A DNA stretch of 64,000 nucleotides, taken from assembly GCF_038502225.1 (NCBI RefSeq), contig NW_027195522.1, positions 108,324-172,323 on the forward strand, read 5' to 3'. The position numbers and the translations under genes are program-made. How positions within the stretch are numbered: the stretch's first letter is position 1; every line of letters begins with the position of its first letter. The DNA is from Cherax quadricarinatus. Its lineage: Eukaryota; Arthropoda; Malacostraca; Decapoda; Parastacidae. Below the pieces are notes generated by a model. That model was not told the DNA's origin and made no database searches. It saw only the letters and a list, made by a program, of their open reading frames with translations. Of this stretch, positions 23,569 to 35,136 are shown piece after piece.

Positions 23569-23831
23569 CATTACAAACAATACATGGACACAGAGGGTAT
23601 ATAAAGGCTCAGAGTGAGGTGAATACTAGTGAGGTACCATTTCGATGTTCACTAGTGGTAGAAGTAGTAGTAGTAGTGGTAGTGACAAAAGCAATTAATT
23701 CGTACATGAGTAAAAGGATATAAAAGCTATTACTTGGGTAACATAAAAATAGGTTGGACAAATATAAACTGGAATGAGGCAGGTTGTTTCAGTGTTCACT
23801 CTCTGTGCTTTGTGTAGTATAACAGGAGAGA

Positions 23832-24206
23832 CTATGTGATGGCAGGGTTTACTGTTTTCAGGAGGATTCTTGCTAAGACTTCGGAGATGGTGAAGCTGCC
23901 GTTGTTTTGTTTAATTGTATTTGAAACAGCGATCAGTGCTGATTCAAGGCACTTGCGTGTGCGGAAATTAGTTTCTTTTATCACTAATTGGGCGTCTCTG
24001 AATTTCATAAGATGATTGGTGGAATTTCGGTGTTGTACACAGGCGTTGTTTAAGTTGTCGTTCCTACATGCGTATATGTGTTCATTGAGGCGGGTGTCGA
24101 GGTTTCTTGCTGTTTCACCTACGTAGATCTTGTCACAGCCTCCACAGGGTATAGTGTAAACTCCTGCATTGACTGGTTCGTGGTGCTTGGGTTTTGTCCT
24201 GGTTAG
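23832..24206 (-). pseudogene. Penelope GIY-YIG endonuclease, left copy (truncated)
   Basis: The frame opens at the inversion junction with LTRTKPKHHEPVNAG and continues GVYTIPCGGCDKIYVGET, ARNLDTRLNEH, then LLKTVNPAIT and a stop at 23832. The GVY...YVG pair is the GIY-YIG signature, with the CGGC and conserved Arg/Glu positions of the family visible. GIY-YIG endonucleases nick target DNA for Penelope-like retroelements. The N-terminal RT is missing. Compared with the right copy it reads TIPCGGC rather than TKPCGGC, which is closer to the usual family sequence. This part is otherwise uninterrupted, suggesting recent insertion. Confidence 0.8.
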
Positions 24207-24212
24207 AAAAGA

Positions 24213-24737
24213 GCTCTTCAGATCATCAATTCTCCACGCATCAACACCGCTCCCAACAAAGTTATAATTCTTCCCAACAGCCAGGTTGCACTAAACGTCT
24301 CAAAAGTACTTTCACAAGCTAACACCAGAGTCGCCATCGCTTCTACCACTTCAATAAAGGATCTAACCAGGACAAAACCCAAGCACCACGAACCAGTCAA
24401 TGCAGGAGTTTACACTAAACCCTGTGGAGGCTGTGACAAGATCTACGTAGGTGAAACAGCAAGAAACCTCGACACCCGCCTCAATGAACACATATACGCA
24501 TGTAGGAACGACAACTTAAACAACGCCTGTGTACAACACCGAAATTCCACCAATCATCTTATGAAATTCAGAGACGCCCAATTAGTGATAAAAGAAACTA
24601 ATTTCCGCACACGCAAGTGCCTTGAATCAGCACTGATCGCTGTTTCAAATACAATTAAACAAAACAACGGCAGCTTCACCATCTCCGAAGTCTTAGCAAG
24701 AATCCTCCTGAAAACAGTAAACCCTGCCATCACATAG
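24213..24737 (+). pseudogene. Penelope GIY-YIG endonuclease, right copy (truncated)
   Basis: Open from about 24213 to a TAG at 24735. The first about 50 codons (NTAPNKVIILPNSQVALNVS and following) are the linker after the missing RT. The GIY-YIG core follows as GVYTKPCGGCDKIYVGET and ARNLDTRLNEH. Then come a cysteine/histidine-containing middle (CVQHRNSTNHLMKFRDA) with the usual spacing and a conserved C-terminal segment with ETNFRTRKCLESALIA. The Glu in CLESALIA is in the position of the catalytic Glu of this fold. The same domain is encoded on the opposite strand at 23832-24206. It is too short for an autonomous element. Confidence 0.8.
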
Positions 24738-24999
24738 TCTCTCCTGTTATACTACACAAAGCACAGAGAGTGAACACTGAAACAACCTGCCTCATTCCAG
24801 TTTATATTTGTCCAACCTATTTTTATGTTACCCAAGTAATAGCTTTTATATCCTTTTACTCATGTACGAATTAATTGCTTTTGTCACTACCACTACTACT
24901 ACTACTTCTACCACTAGTGAACATCGAAATGGTACCTCACTAGTATTCACCTCACTCTGAGCCTTTATATACCCTCTGTGTCCATGTATTGTTTGTAAT

Positions 25000-25040
25000 G
25001 GCTTGATAAAGCTCCTGGAGAGCGAAACGTTGCTACAATA
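25000..25040 (+). ncRNA. Hammerhead-like motif, degenerate (Penelope, right arm)
   Basis: Mirror copy of the motif at 23528-23568, with the same TTGATAA box, extra A and GAAACGTT. Confidence 0.45.
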
Positions 25041-25160
25041 AATGTCACATTAGTTGCACTTGTGTCCTTTTACTTTACATCATTTAACTTATAAGTACTA
25101 GGGTTATGGGTACTCTCAAGCTTCAGAACCTTGCATTTATCTACACTGAACTGCATCTGC

Positions 25161-25577
25161 CACTGTGTTGTTATGTACTGGTCTTCTGTGTTACTGTAAT
25201 GTACTGGTCTTCTGTGTATTGTACTCTACTGGTCTTCTGAGTTTTTGTGCTGTACTGGTTTTCTGTGTCACTGTACTGCACTGGTCTTCTGTGTTATTAT
25301 GTTCTGGTCTACCGTGTTATTGTACTCTACTTGTCTTCTGCGTTATTGTACTGGGCCTCTGTGTTATTGTACGCTACTGGTCTTGTGTGTTGTTTTATAC
25401 TGGTCTTTTGTGCAATTGTACTGTACTCTTTTTATTTGATTTGAAATGTACTGGTCTTCTGTGTTATTCTACTGTACTGGTCTTCTATGTTATTAAACCA
25501 TAGTGGTCCTCTGTGTAACTGTACTGAACTGTTCCTGTGTGCTACTGTACTGTACTGGTATTCTGTGTTATTGTACT
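25161..25577. repeat. 26-bp minisatellite, block 4
   Basis: Diverged units between the CR1-like element and the 378-bp element. Confidence 0.9.
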
Positions 25578-25651
25578 GTACTGGTCTTGTGATGAATGGT
25601 TTGAAAAACCGACAAGTTGAAGATTGAGACACTTATGCAGCATATGGGAAA

Positions 25652-25704
25652 CTTTATTCAGGAAACGTTTCGCCACACAGTGGCTTCATCAGTCCAATAC
25701 AAAG
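25652..25704 (-). ncRNA. Hammerhead-like ribozyme, unit 1
   Basis: On the minus strand: CTTTGT, ATT, GGA, then the core CTGATGA, one A, GCCAC-TGT-GTGGC, GAAACGTT, TCC, TGA, ATAAAG. GGA pairs with TCC and CUUUGU with AUAAAG around a 3-nt internal loop (stem I). GCCAC pairs with GUGGC (stem II). ACGU is self-complementary, so stem III would form best between two units, as in dimeric type I hammerheads. Predicted cleavage is after ACGUU. The A between CTGATGA and stem II is not in the consensus, so self-cleavage needs testing. Confidence 0.65.
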
Positions 25705-26029
25705 AGGAAGGCGTAAGGAGAGGAGGAGAATGAGGTAATCAGTCCCTCAACCTGGAGTCGATGTGTTCAGTCCATCAATCTTGTAGAATGTACAGCATAG
25801 GGCCGTAGACGTGGCTTATATACTGTAGTGAGGTGACGTGAAGCAGATGGAGGCGGGGTCATAGCGGTACCATCCACTAGTCGAAGTAGGTCTTCGTCCA
25901 AAGGTTGAACAAGTGTTGAAGAATTCTTTGTAACAAGATCCCATGATGCTGCAGTGTCTGACAGTTGTGATGAATGGTTTGAAAAACCGACAAGTTGAAG
26001 ATTGAGACACTTATGCAGCATATGGGAAA

Positions 26030-26082
26030 CTTTATTCAGGAAACGTTTCGCCACACAGTGGCTTCATCAGTCCAATACAAAG
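26030..26082 (-). ncRNA. Hammerhead-like ribozyme, unit 2
   Basis: Identical to the unit 1 motif, 378 bp downstream. Confidence 0.65.
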
Positions 26083-26407
26083 AGGAAGGCGTAAGGAGAG
26101 GAGGAGAATGAGGTAATCAGTCCCTCAACCTGGAGTCGATGTGTTCAGTCCATCAATCTTGTAGAATGTACAGCATAGGGCCGTAGACGTGGCTTATATA
26201 CTGTAGTGAGGTGACGTGAAGCAGATGGAGGCGGGGTCATAGCGGTACCATCCACTAGTCGAAGTAGGTCTTCGTCCAAAGGTTGAACAAGTGTTGAAGA
26301 ATTCTTTGTAACAAGATCCCATGATGCTGCAGTGTCTGACAGTTGTGATGAATGGTTTGAAAAACCGACAAGTTGAAGATTGAGACACTTATGCAGCATA
26401 TGGGAAA

Positions 26408-26460
26408 CTTTATTCAGGAAACGTTTCGCCACACAGTGGCTTCATCAGTCCAATACAAAG
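26408..26460 (-). ncRNA. Hammerhead-like ribozyme, unit 3
   Basis: Identical to the unit 1 motif, a further 378 bp downstream. Confidence 0.65.
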
Positions 26461-26668
26461 AGGAAGGCGTAAGGAGAGGAGGAGAATGAGGTAATCAGTC
26501 CCTCAACCTGGAGTCGATGTGTTCAGTCCATCAATCTCACCTCACTACAGTATATAAGCCACGTCTACGGCCCTATGCTGTACATTCTACAAGATTGATG
26601 GACTGAACACATCGACTCCAGGTTGAGGGACTGATTACCTCATTCTCCTCCTCTCCTTACGCCTTCCT

Positions 26669-26721
26669 CTTTGTATTGGACTGATGAAGCCACTGTGTGG
26701 CGAAACGTTTCCTGAATAAAG
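26669..26721 (+). ncRNA. Hammerhead-like ribozyme, inverted unit
   Basis: Same 53-nt motif on the plus strand in the inverted terminal copy. Confidence 0.65.
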
Positions 26722-26756
26722 TTTCCCATATGCTGCATAAGTGTACTGGTCTTGTG

Positions 26757-29700
26757 TGTTAGTGAACGGTATTGCTAGTCTACGTTATTGTAAAGTACTG
26801 TTCTTGTGTTATTCTTTGTGCTAGTCTACTGTGTTATTGTACTGTACTGGTACTCTGTGTTATTGTACTATTCTGGTCTTCTGCGTTATTATTCTGTACT
26901 GGTCTTCTGTGTTATTGTACTGCATTGATTTTCTGCGTTATTAAACTGTAATGATGTTCTGTGTTACTATACTGTACTTGTCTTCTGTCTTATTGTAATA
27001 TACTGGTCTTCTGTCTTATTGTAATATACCGGTCTTCTGTCTTATTGTAATATACCGGTCTTCTGTCTTATTGTAATATACCGGTCTTCTGTCTTATTGT
27101 AATATACCGGTCTTCTGTCTTATTGTAATATACCGGTCTTCTGTCTTATTGTAATATACTGGTCTTCTGTCTTATTGTAATATACTGGTCTTCTGTCTTA
27201 TTGTAATATACCGGTCTTCTGTCTTATTGTAATATACCGGTCTTCTGTCTTATTGTAATATACCGGTCTTCTGTCTTATTGTAATATACCGGTCTTCTGT
27301 CTTATTGTAATATACCGGTCTTCTGTCTTATTGTAATATACCGGTCTTCTGTCTTATTGTAATATACCGGTCTTCTGTCTTATTGTAATATACCGGTCTT
27401 CTGTCTTATTGTAATATACCGGTCTTCTGTCTTATTGTAATATACCGGTCTTCTGTCTTATTGTAATATACCGTTCTGTCTTATTGTAATATACTGGTCT
27501 TCTGTCTTATTGTAATATACTGGTCTTCTGTCTTATTGTAATATACTGGTCTTCTGTCTTATTGTAATATACTGGTCTTCTGTCTTATTGTAATATACTG
27601 GTCTTCTGTCTTATTGTAATATACCGGTCTTCTGTCTTATTGTAATATACCGGTCTTCTGTCTTATTGTAATATACCGGTCTTCTGTCTTATTGTAATAT
27701 ACTGGTCTTCTGTCTTATTGTAATATACTGGTCTTCTGTCTTATTGTAATATACTGGTCTTCTGTGTTATTGTACTATTCTGGTCTTCTGCGTTATTATT
27801 CTGTACTGGTCTTCTGTGTTATTGTACTGCATTGATTTTCTGCGTTATTAAACTGTAATGATGTTCTGTGTTACTATACTGTACTTGTCTTCTGTCTTAT
27901 TGTAATATACTGGTCTTCTGTCTTATTGTAATATACCGGTCTTCTGTCTTATTGTAATATACCGGTCTTCTGTCTTATTGTAATATACCGGTCTTCTGTC
28001 TTATTGTAATATACCGGTCTTCTGTCTTATTGTAATATACCGGTCTTCTGTCTTATTGTAATATACTGGTCTTCTGTCTTATTGTAATATACTGGTCTTC
28101 TGTCTTATTGTAATATACCGGTCTTCTGTCTTATTGTAATATACCGGTCTTCTGTCTTATTGTAATATACCGGTCTTCTGTCTTATTGTAATATACCGGT
28201 CTTCTGTCTTATTGTAATATACCGGTCTTCTGTCTTATTGTAATATACCGGTCTTCTGTCTTATTGTAATATACCGGTCTTCTGTCTTATTGTAATATAC
28301 CGGTCTTCTGTCTTATTGTAATATACCGGTCTTCTGTCTTATTGTAATATACCGTTCTGTCTTATTGTAATATACTGGTCTTCTGTCTTATTGTAATATA
28401 CTGGTCTTCTGTCTTATTGTAATATACTGGTCTTCTGTCTTATTGTAATATACTGGTCTTCTGTCTTATTGTAATATACTGGTCTTCTGTCTTATTGTAA
28501 TATACCGGTCTTCTGTCTTATTGTAATATACCGGTCTTCTGTCTTATTGTAATATACCGGTCTTCTGTCTTATTGTAATATACTGGTCTTCTGTCTTATT
28601 GTAATATACTGGTCTTCTGTCTTATTGTAATATACTGGTCTTCTGTCTTATTGTAATATACTGGTCTTCTGTCTTATTGTAATATACTGGTCTTCTGTCT
28701 TATTGTAATATACTGGTCTTCTGTCTTATTGTAATATACTGGTCTTCTGTCTTATTGTAATATACCGGTCTTCTGTCTTATTGTAATATACCGGTCTTCT
28801 GTCTTATTGTAATATACCGGTCTTCTGTCTTATTGTAATATACCGGTCTTCTGTCTTATTGTAATATACCGGTCTTCTGTCTTATTGTAATATACTGGTC
28901 TTCTGTCTTATTGTAATATACTGGTCTTCTGTCTTATTGTAATATACTGGTCTTCTGTCTTATTGTATTCTACTGGTCTTCTGTCTTATTGTAATATACC
29001 GGTCTTCTGTCTTATTGTAATATACTGGTCTTCTGTCTTATTGTAATATACTGGTCTTCTGTCTTATTGTAATATACTGGTCTTCTGTCTTATTGTAATA
29101 TACTGGTCTTCTGTCTTATTGTAATATACTGGTCTTCTGTCTTATTGTAATATACTGGTCTTCTGTCTTATTGTAATATACTGGTCTTCTGTCTTATTGT
29201 AATATACTGGTCTTCTGTCTTATTGTAATATACTGGTCTTCTGTCTTATTGTAATATACTGGTCTTCTGTCTTATTGTAATATACTGGTCTTCTGTCTTA
29301 TTGTAATATACTGGTCTTCTGTCTTATTGTAATATACTGGTCTTCTGTCTTATTGTAATATACTGGTCTGTCTTATTGTAATATACTGGTCTTCTGTCTT
29401 ATTGTAATATACTGGTCTTCTGTCTTATTGTAATATACTGGTCTTCTGTCTTATTGTATTCTACTGGTCTTCTGTCTTATTGTAATATACTGGTCTTCTG
29501 TCTTATTGTAATATACTGGTCTTCTGTCTTATTGTAATATACCGGTCTTCTGTCTTACTGTATTCTACTGGCATTTTTTTTATTGTACAGTACTGGTCTT
29601 ACGTGTTACTGTACTGTACCTGTCTCCTTTGTTACTGTACTGTACTGATCTGTGTTATTGTGCTGTACTAGTCTTCTGTGTTATTGTTCTGTACTGGTCA

Positions 29701-32700
29701 CCTGTGTTATTGTATTGTATTGGCCTTCTATGTTATTGTGCTCTACTGGTCTTCTGTGTTAATGAACTGTATTGCCCGTCTCTGTTATAGTACTTCTCTG
29801 GTCTTCCGTGTTATTGTACTGTACTGGTCTTCTGTGTTACTGTACTGTGTTTGTCTTCTGTGTTTCTGTACCGTACTGGTCCTCTGCGTTACTGTACTGT
29901 ACTTCACTGGTATTGTGTGTATTATACTTTGCTGGTCTTCTGTGTTATTAAGCTTTACTGATCTGTGTTATTGTACTGTACTGGTCTTCTGTGATTTGAG
30001 CTCTTTTGGTTTTCTGTGTTTTTGTATTGTACTGCGCTGGTATTGTGTGCATTGTACTGTTATAGTCTTCTGTGTTATTGTACTGTGTTGGTGTACTGTG
30101 CTGGTCGCCTGTGTTACTGTACCGAACTAGTCCTCTGTGTTAATATACTGCGCTGGTATTCTGTGTATTGTTCTGTACTTGTCTTATGTGTTAGTGAACT
30201 GTACTGGTCTTCTGTGTTATTGTAATGTACTGGTTTTCAGCGTTATTGTACTGTACTGGTCTTGTGTGTTATTGTACTGTACTGGTCTTCTGTGTTATTG
30301 TACTGTACTGGTCTTCTGTGTTATAGTACTGCACTGGTCTTCTGTGTTACTGTACTGTTCTGGTCTTTTTGTGTTATTGTACTGTACTGGTCTTCTGTGT
30401 TACTGTACTGTTCTGGTCTTCTGTGTTACTGTACTGTTCTGGTCTTTTTGTGTTATTGTACTGTACTGGTCTTCTGTGTAACTGTTCTGTATTCGTCTTT
30501 TGTGTTACTGTACTAGTCCACTGTCTTACTGTACAGTGCTAGTCCTCTGTGTTATTGTACTGTACCGGTGTTCTTTGTTACTGTACCGTACTGGTCCACT
30601 GTGTTACTGTACTGTACTCGTATTCTGTGTTATTGTACTCCTCTTCTGTGTTACTATACTGCACTGGTCTTCTGTGTTACTGTACTGTACTGGTCTTCTG
30701 TATTGCTGTGCTGGTCTTGTTTATTTTACTGTACTGGTCTTCTGTGTTATTTTACTGTACTGGTCTTTTGTGTTACTGTACTGGTCTTGTTTGTTATTTT
30801 ACTGTACTGGACTTCTGTGTTATGGTACTGTACTGGTCTTCTGTGTTTTTGCACTGTAATGGTCTTTTGTGTTATTGTACTGTACTCCACTTGTCTTCTG
30901 AGATATTGTGCTGTACTGGTCCTGTGTGTTAATGTACTATACTGTTCATCTGTGTATTATTCTGTACTGGTCTTCCGTGTTATTGTACACTTCTGGTCTT
31001 CTGTGTTATTGTACACTTCTGGTCTTCTGTGTTATTGTACACTTCTGGTCTTCTGTGTTATTGTACACTTCTGGTCTTCTGTGTTATTGTACTGCACTGG
31101 TTTTCTCTGATTTAAACTGCACTTCTTTTCTGTGTTTTTTTACTGCACTGGCTTTTTGTGTTATTGTACTGTGCTGGTCTTTTGTGTTTCTCTACCGTAC
31201 TGTTCCTCTGTGTTACTGTACTGTTCTGTACTGATATTGTGTGTATTACACTGTACTGGTCCTGTGTGTTATTGTACTGTGTTGGTGTTCTGTGTTAGTG
31301 TACTGCGTTGTTTTATGTGTTACTGTAAAGTACTGATCCTGTGTTTTAATGTACTGTACTAGAATTCTGTGTATTGTTCTGTACTGGTCATCTGTGTTAC
31401 TGTACTGTACTGGTTTTCTGTTCTTGTAATGTACTGGTATTCCGTGTTATTGTGCTGTACTGGTCTTTTGTGGTTTGGACTGTACTGGTTTTCTGTTTTT
31501 GTACTGTGCTGGTCTTCTGTGTTACTGTACCGTACTGGTCCTCTTCGTTACTGTACTGTACTGCACTGGTACTGTGTGTATTATACTGTACTGGTCTTCT
31601 GTGTTATTGTACTTTACTGATCTTCTGTGTTAGTGTCCTGTGCTGGTCTTCTGCGTACTGTACCGTACTGGTCGTATACTGTTCTGGTATTCTGTGTATT
31701 GTTTTGTACTGGTCTTCTGTTTTATTGTACTGCACTGGTCTTCTGTGTTATTGTACTTTACTGGTCTTCTGTGTTATTGTACTGCACTGGTCTCCTGTGT
31801 TATTGTACTGTACTGGTCTTGTGTGTTATTGTACTGTACTGGTCTTCTGTGTTATTGTACTGTACTGGTCTTCTGTGTTATTGTACTGTACTGGTCTTCT
31901 GTGTTATTGTACTGTACTGGTCTTCTGTGTTATTGTACTGGACTGGTCTTCTGTGTTATTGTACTGTACTGGTCTTCTGTGTTATTGTACTGTATTGGTC
32001 TTCTGTGTTATTGTACTGTATTGGTCTTCTGTGTTATTGTACTGTACAGGTCTTCTGTGTTATTGTACTGTACTGGTCTTCTGTGTTATTGTACTGTACT
32101 GGTCTTCTGTGTTATTGTACTGTACTGGTCTTCTGTGTTATTGTACTGTACTGGTCTTCTGTGTTATTGTACTGTACTGGTCTTCTGTGTTATTGTACTG
32201 TACTGGTCTTCAGTGTTATTGTACTGTACTGGTCTTCTGTGTTATTGTACTGTACTGGTCTTCTGTGTTATTGTACTGTACTAGTCTTCTGTGTTATTGT
32301 ACTGCACTGGTCTCCTGTGTTATTGTACTGTACTGGTCTTCTGTGTTATTGTACTGTACTGGTCTTCTGTGTTATTGTACTGTACTGGTCTTCTGTGTTA
32401 TTGTACTGTACTGGTCTTCTGTGTTATTGTACTGTACTGGTCTTCTGTGTTATTGTACTGCACTGGTCTCCTGTGTTATTGTACTGTACTGGTCTTCTGT
32501 GTTATTGTACTGTACTGGTCTTCTGTGTTATTGTACTGTACTGGTCTTCTGTGTTATTGTACTGTACTGGTCTTCTGTGTTATTGTACTGTACTGGTCTT
32601 CTGTGTTATTGTACTGCACTGGTCTCCTGTGTTATTGTACTGCACTGGTCTCCTGTGTTATTGTACTGCACTGGTCTTCTGTGTTATTGTACTGTACTGG

Positions 32701-33009
32701 TCTTCTGTGTTATTTTACTGCACTGGTCTCCTGTGTTATTGTACTGTACTGGTCTTCTGTGTTATTGTACTGCACTGGTCTCCTGTGTTATTGTACTGTA
32801 CTGGTCTTCTGTGTTATTGTACTGTACTGGTCTTCTGTGTTATTGTACTGCACTGGTCTCCTGTGTTATTGTACTGTACTGGTCTTCTGTGTTATTGTAC
32901 TGCACTGGTCTCCTGTGTTATTGTACTGTACTGGTCTTCTGTGTTATTGTACTGCACTGGTCTCCTGTGTTATTGTACTGCACTGGTCTTCTGTGTTATT
33001 GTACTGTTT
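26757..33009. repeat. 26-bp minisatellite, block 5 (main array)
   Basis: Same 26-bp family. About 26990-29570 is a very homogeneous subarray of the TTCTGTCTTATTGTAATATA type ending CTGGTC or CCGGTC. A marked segment recurs at an offset of 907 bp (markers at 26864/27771 and 26951/27858). About 29570-31690 is diverged. About 31690-33009 is homogeneous again with TGTGTTATTGTACTGTACTG units and a GTACTGCACTGGTCTCC variant in semi-regular positions. The unit has no stop codon on the plus strand in any frame, which explains overlapping open frames of up to 553 codons. Confidence 0.95.
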
Positions 33010-33240
33010 TATATTACATATATTTTTGTGTGTAATTATGATGGTTTAAGCTTTTTTATTTGTTATTGTACTAATTTATTTGTCACTACACTGTTTTTAT
33101 GTCTCAATTTACTTTTTTATGTGTTTATCTAATGATTTGTGTCATTATACTTTTTTATGTGTTTATCTAATGATTTGTGTCATTATACTTTTTTATGTGT
33201 TTATCTAATGATTTGTGTCATTATACTTTTTTATTGTTAT
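33010..33240. repeat. 38-bp tandem repeat
   Basis: AT-rich transition from the 26-bp array into about three copies of a 38-bp unit containing GTGTTTATCTAATGATTTGT (33113-33228). Confidence 0.9.
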
Positions 33241-33317
33241 GATACTTATGAGTTACTTTCATGTTTTGTGTGTTAATACACTGTTTTATGTCACTGTAAA
33301 ACATTCAGACTTGATTC

Positions 33318-33396
33318 ATCTTAACCAAACCATACCACGGGCGGGATTTGAGACTCTGACCGCGGGTTCAAATCCCGCCCGTGGTTTGGTTTTTTT
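33318..33396. repeat. tRNA-like hairpin (dispersed repeat)
   Basis: CCAAACC and CCACGGGCGGGATTTGA on the left are reversed and complemented as TCAAATCCCGCCCGTGG and TTTGG on the right. The right arm includes GGTTCAAATCC, a match to the tRNA B box. It is probably a tRNA-derived mobile sequence, not a functional tRNA. Confidence 0.6.
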
Positions 33397-34415
33397 GCAA
33401 TCGTGCCATTACGATTTCGTGAGTCTGGTTTTATTCATCTTATACGTTACAAACGAATCGCTACCTAAAGTCTTTTACCAATAGAGTGTTGCCAAAACTA
33501 TTTCCAACAGAAACCTACCGGAGGTCTTCTACTAAAAGTCTTTTGGTAACAGTCCTTCCAGTAGTAATCTCATAATAGCGTCCAGTCTTATAAACTTGAT
33601 TCCTACCAACAGAATCCTAAGAAAAGAATCCTGTCAATAAGTTTTCTATCAGGTATTTACCAGACAGGTTACATACAGTGTTATTAACTCTGGTGTATCA
33701 GACAGACTTTATACACAACACAACACAACGATGGTGGTGGAAAAACACATAACAGCAGAGAGGAACTTTCACCTGTGAAACAAACTCCTTCATTCAATAG
33801 TTCCCTTCTACAGTTTTGTCTTTTTCATTAGTTTCCAGCTATATGTCATATATCTCTGCAACATAGTGCACCACAACATTCAGTGTGTCATATATGTTAA
33901 CATTGATACATCACAGTACATAACAGTCTGGGAGACATTAACATACAGTCGTACTGGCCAGGTTGTGGCGTAGTACTGGCCAGGTTGTGGCAGCCACCAT
34001 CAAAATTCTTATTATCAGTAGATCGAATCATCCAGGTTGATAGTTTTTATTTTCATCACCGAGTTTTTTTTATCCATCTGTTATGGTGAATGTTTCTTAT
34101 GTCATTATTGAAGAGGTGAGAGAAGAGAGTATGAGAAAACTGAGAGAATTATTTTATAATTAATTCTAATTAAACTAAATGTTTATTAAGTTAATTTATA
34201 AGAATATCTCTGTTTTAACTCCAAGTCTCTGAAGTTAATCACTTCTTCACATATTTATATCCTTTTCCAAAATATTTCATCAAAATATTGTAACCCTCAT
34301 TCCAGTTTCTTAAGAAAATTTAAATAACATGATCAAGAATTTTCTTAATTTTCTTACACTATTCATATAGAACTCATTAATTTAAACAGTGGCGTGAGAG
34401 AGTGTAGATATGCTT
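33397..34415. other. No gene seen
   Basis: AT-rich. The only structure is a 19-bp duplication GTACTGGCCAGGTTGTGGC at about 33950-33990. Confidence 0.5.
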
Positions 34416-34419
34416 ATGA

Positions 34420-35050
34420 GAACGTGTACACATGTATGTATATGTGTACGTAGTAGTGTGTTTGTAGTGATGTGTATGTGTACACATGTATGTATATGTG
34501 TACGTAGTAGTGTGTTTGTAGTGATGTGTATGTGTACACATGTATGTATATGTGTACGTAGTAGTGTGTTTGTAGTGATGTGTATGTGTACACATGTATG
34601 TATATGTGTACGTAGTAGTGTGTTTGTAGTGATGTGTATGTGTACACATGTATGTATATATGTGTGTACGTAGTAGTGTGTTTGTAGTGATGTGTATGTG
34701 TACACATGTATGTATATATGTGTGTACGTAGTAGTGTGTTTGTAGTGATGTGTATGTGTACACATGTATGTATATATGTGTGTACGTAGTAGTGTGTTTG
34801 TAGTGATGTGTATGTGTACACATGTATGTATATATGTGTGTACGTAGTAGTGTGTTTGTAGTGATGTGTATGTGTACACATGTATGTATATATGTGTGTA
34901 CGTAGTAGTGTGTTTGTAGTGATGTGTATGTGTACACATGTATGTATATATGTGTGTACGTAGTAGTGTGTTTGTAGTGATGTGTATGTGTACACATGTA
35001 TGTATATATGTGTGTACGTAGTAGTGTGTTTGTAGTGATGTATATGTGTA
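34420..35050. repeat. 54/58-bp tandem repeat
   Basis: About eleven units of TACACATGTATGTATATGTG followed by TACGTAGTAGTGTGTTTGTAGTGATG-type sequence. The left units are 54 bp. From about 34650 the units carry an extra TATG and are 58 bp. Alternating purine/pyrimidine runs give Z-DNA and cruciform potential. Long minus-strand Thr/His/Tyr-rich frames are repeat by-products. Confidence 0.9.
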
Positions 35051-35136
35051 GATGAAAGTGAAAAGTAAACATTATAAGAAAACTTATATGAACTACATAA
35101 TAATTCACAATAAAGAAGAGCACAGTTCCGTGGTAC

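Larger units (their letters stand above)
23460..25076. mobile_element. Penelope-like element pair, head to head
   Basis: Two copies of a Penelope-like 3' part in inverted orientation. The left arm is 23461-24206 (minus sense) and the right arm 24363-25076 (plus sense), with a 156-bp spacer that belongs to a longer right copy. Each arm carries the GIY-YIG domain, a 3' untranslated region with a TAG/CTA-rich run, and a hammerhead-like motif (23528-23568 minus, 25000-25040 plus). The left copy keeps about 40 bases more of 3' end than the right. The pair sits in a CR1-like element, flanked by 14-bp direct repeats. No RT remains. Confidence 0.8.
22673..25160 (-). mobile_element. CR1-like family B, copy 1 (split by a Penelope insertion)
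   Basis: This is the 3' part of a CR1-like element on the minus strand, present as 22673-23459 and 25077-25160. The 3' end carries the family's octamer tail (ACATAAGA repeated on the plus strand, 22673-22690), a CR1 hallmark. The 5' truncation is at about 25160, inside the codons around WQMQF. A Penelope-like pair at 23460-25076 splits it, and the 14-bp sequence ACATCATTTAACTT occurs on both sides (23446-23459 and 25077-25090). Confidence 0.8.
25578..26756. mobile_element. Retrozyme-like element: 378-bp tandem units with hammerheads
   Basis: Minus-sense units of exactly 378 bp are tandem: GATGAATGG starts at 25591, 25969 and 26347. Two full units are near-identical, and a third is cut at about 26536. 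It joins an inverted partial copy (26537-26742, plus sense). Each unit holds one hammerhead motif and no convincing protein. The direct repeat GTACTGGTCTTGTG occurs at both edges (25578-25591 and 26743-26756), consistent with a 14-bp target duplication, though it resembles the surrounding array. Tandem protein-free units of this size with type I hammerheads match the known design of animal retrozymes, small non-autonomous relatives of Penelope elements that make circular RNAs. Recurrent 95-codon frames (25767-26054 and 26145-26432) show no domain and are not called as genes. Confidence 0.65.

Noticed and set aside
31374..33132. 553-, 501- and 252-codon plus-strand frames rich in Tyr, Cys, Leu and Val
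   Set aside because: All three frames of the same 26-bp array are open, so this is a property of the repeat unit and not evidence of a protein.
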